DNA from: Microbacterium sp. XT11
GTDB taxonomy: Bacteria; Actinomycetota; Actinomycetes; Actinomycetales; Microbacteriaceae
DNA: 64,000 nt
Direction: 5' to 3'
Assembly: GCF_001513675.1 (NCBI RefSeq)
Contig: NZ_CP013859.1
Span: 2,295,081 to 2,359,080 of the forward strand
A program made the position numbers and the translations under genes. This document shows, in pieces, positions 63,836 through 64,000 of the stretch; position 1 is the first letter of the stretch, and each line of letters starts with the position of its first letter. A model generated the notes under the pieces. The model was not told the origin of the DNA and made no database searches. It worked only from the letters and a program-made list of their open reading frames with translations.

Positions 63836-64000
63836 CCGGCAAGCCGCAGACGTGCACCCACCGCGGATGCTCACGGAAGCCGGTCGCCCGCCGCCTCTGC
63901 CACGCGCACTACCAGGCCGCGTGGAAGGCGGGGGAGCTCACCGCGCACGCGAAGCTCCCACCCCGCCCGAAGAAGCACGACCACGTGTGCCCGGACGACC
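63832..64000 (+). CDS. Cys/His-rich phage protein, 3' truncated by window edge
   Basis: 56 residues are visible: TCTHRGCSRKPVARRLCHAH suggests a zinc-binding motif (C-x4-C ... C-x-x-H pattern), and the fragment ends KKHDHVCPDD at the window end. It could be the start of an HNH or HTH protein with a Zn N-terminus. ATG overlaps the previous stop. Confidence 0.5.
   Translation, partial: MTGKPQTCTHRGCSRKPVARRLCHAHYQAAWKAGELTAHAKLPPRPKKHDHVCPDD

Larger units (their letters stand above)
52556..64000 (+). mobile_element. Left part of an integrated prophage at tRNA-Lys
   Basis: From the tRNA 3' end to the window edge the genes are phage-like: integrase, ImmA peptidase and repressor leftward, then about twenty tightly packed rightward genes for early control, recombination and replication. 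Most overlap by one to four bases. Structural and lysis genes and attR are expected beyond 64 kb. The set (RuvC-like, YqaJ, RecT, initiator, DnaB-like helicase) fits temperate siphoviruses of Microbacterium. It could instead be a satellite if no late genes follow. Confidence 0.85.

Noticed and set aside
1..64000. CRISPR array
   Set aside because: No regularly spaced direct repeats with unique spacers were seen; the only phased repeats are the iterons at 60948-61045, which lie in a coding gene.
52556..64000. Insertion sequences or transposases in the prophage
   Set aside because: No transposase motifs or terminal inverted repeats were seen; the only recombinase is the tyrosine integrase.

Overview
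The window is high-GC chromosomal DNA of an actinobacterium, most likely a Microbacteriaceae member such as Microbacterium. The reasons are the codon bias, many GTG starts, an Actino-pnp-type leader before pnp, the gene neighbours ftsK-pgsA-cinA-clgR-DUF3046-recA-recX-miaB-miaA-dapF-hflX, a tmRNA tag ending in ALAA, and actinobacterial families such as DUF5302. The genus is an inference from content; no database search was run.

Positions 1-52.5 kb are host chromosome. 1-16.7 kb holds accessory metabolism and stress genes: the end of a GH3 glycosidase with a LacI regulator, an FAHD hydrolase, a PrsW protease, an FKBP isomerase, YceI, an MFS exporter, rpsO, a 2OG-Fe(II) oxygenase, the EfeUOB iron importer behind an iron-box-like palindrome, an acyltransferase, and a flavin monooxygenase/reductase pair followed by a frameshifted FAD oxidase. 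16.8-21 kb has a DedA protein, a one-chain fusion of a GT4 glycosyltransferase with an SGNH hydrolase, and a UDP-glucose-type dehydrogenase, which suggests envelope glycan work. 21-34 kb carries pnp, an aldo/keto-reductase-fold protein lacking its catalytic residues, dapB, a redox group (OsmC, DUF4395, thioredoxin), thyA-folA, dapA and RNase J. 34-47 kb is the conserved cell-division, DNA-repair and tRNA-modification block. 47-52.5 kb has a SIMPL protein, tmRNA, a GntR regulator beside a perfect 30-bp palindrome, a small substrate-binding-like lipoprotein coupled to a CDF metal exporter, and hisN.

At 52.5 kb a tRNA-Lys(CTT) gene is followed by the left end of a prophage that runs past the window edge. 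A leftward lysogeny module (integrase, ImmA peptidase, repressor) faces a rightward early region: Cro-like protein, HTH/excisionase-like protein, RuvC-like resolvase, YqaJ exonuclease, RecT annealase, HNH protein, replication initiator, DnaB/RepA-like helicase, SSB-like protein and small Cys-rich proteins. Most early genes overlap by 1-4 bases, so they are probably one transcript. Phased iterons inside the initiator gene followed by an AT-richer stretch look like a lambda-O-style origin.

A theme across the window is leaderless transcription. About twenty genes show a TANNNT-like -10 hexamer that ends six (sometimes seven) bases before the start codon. This pattern was also used here to choose several starts.
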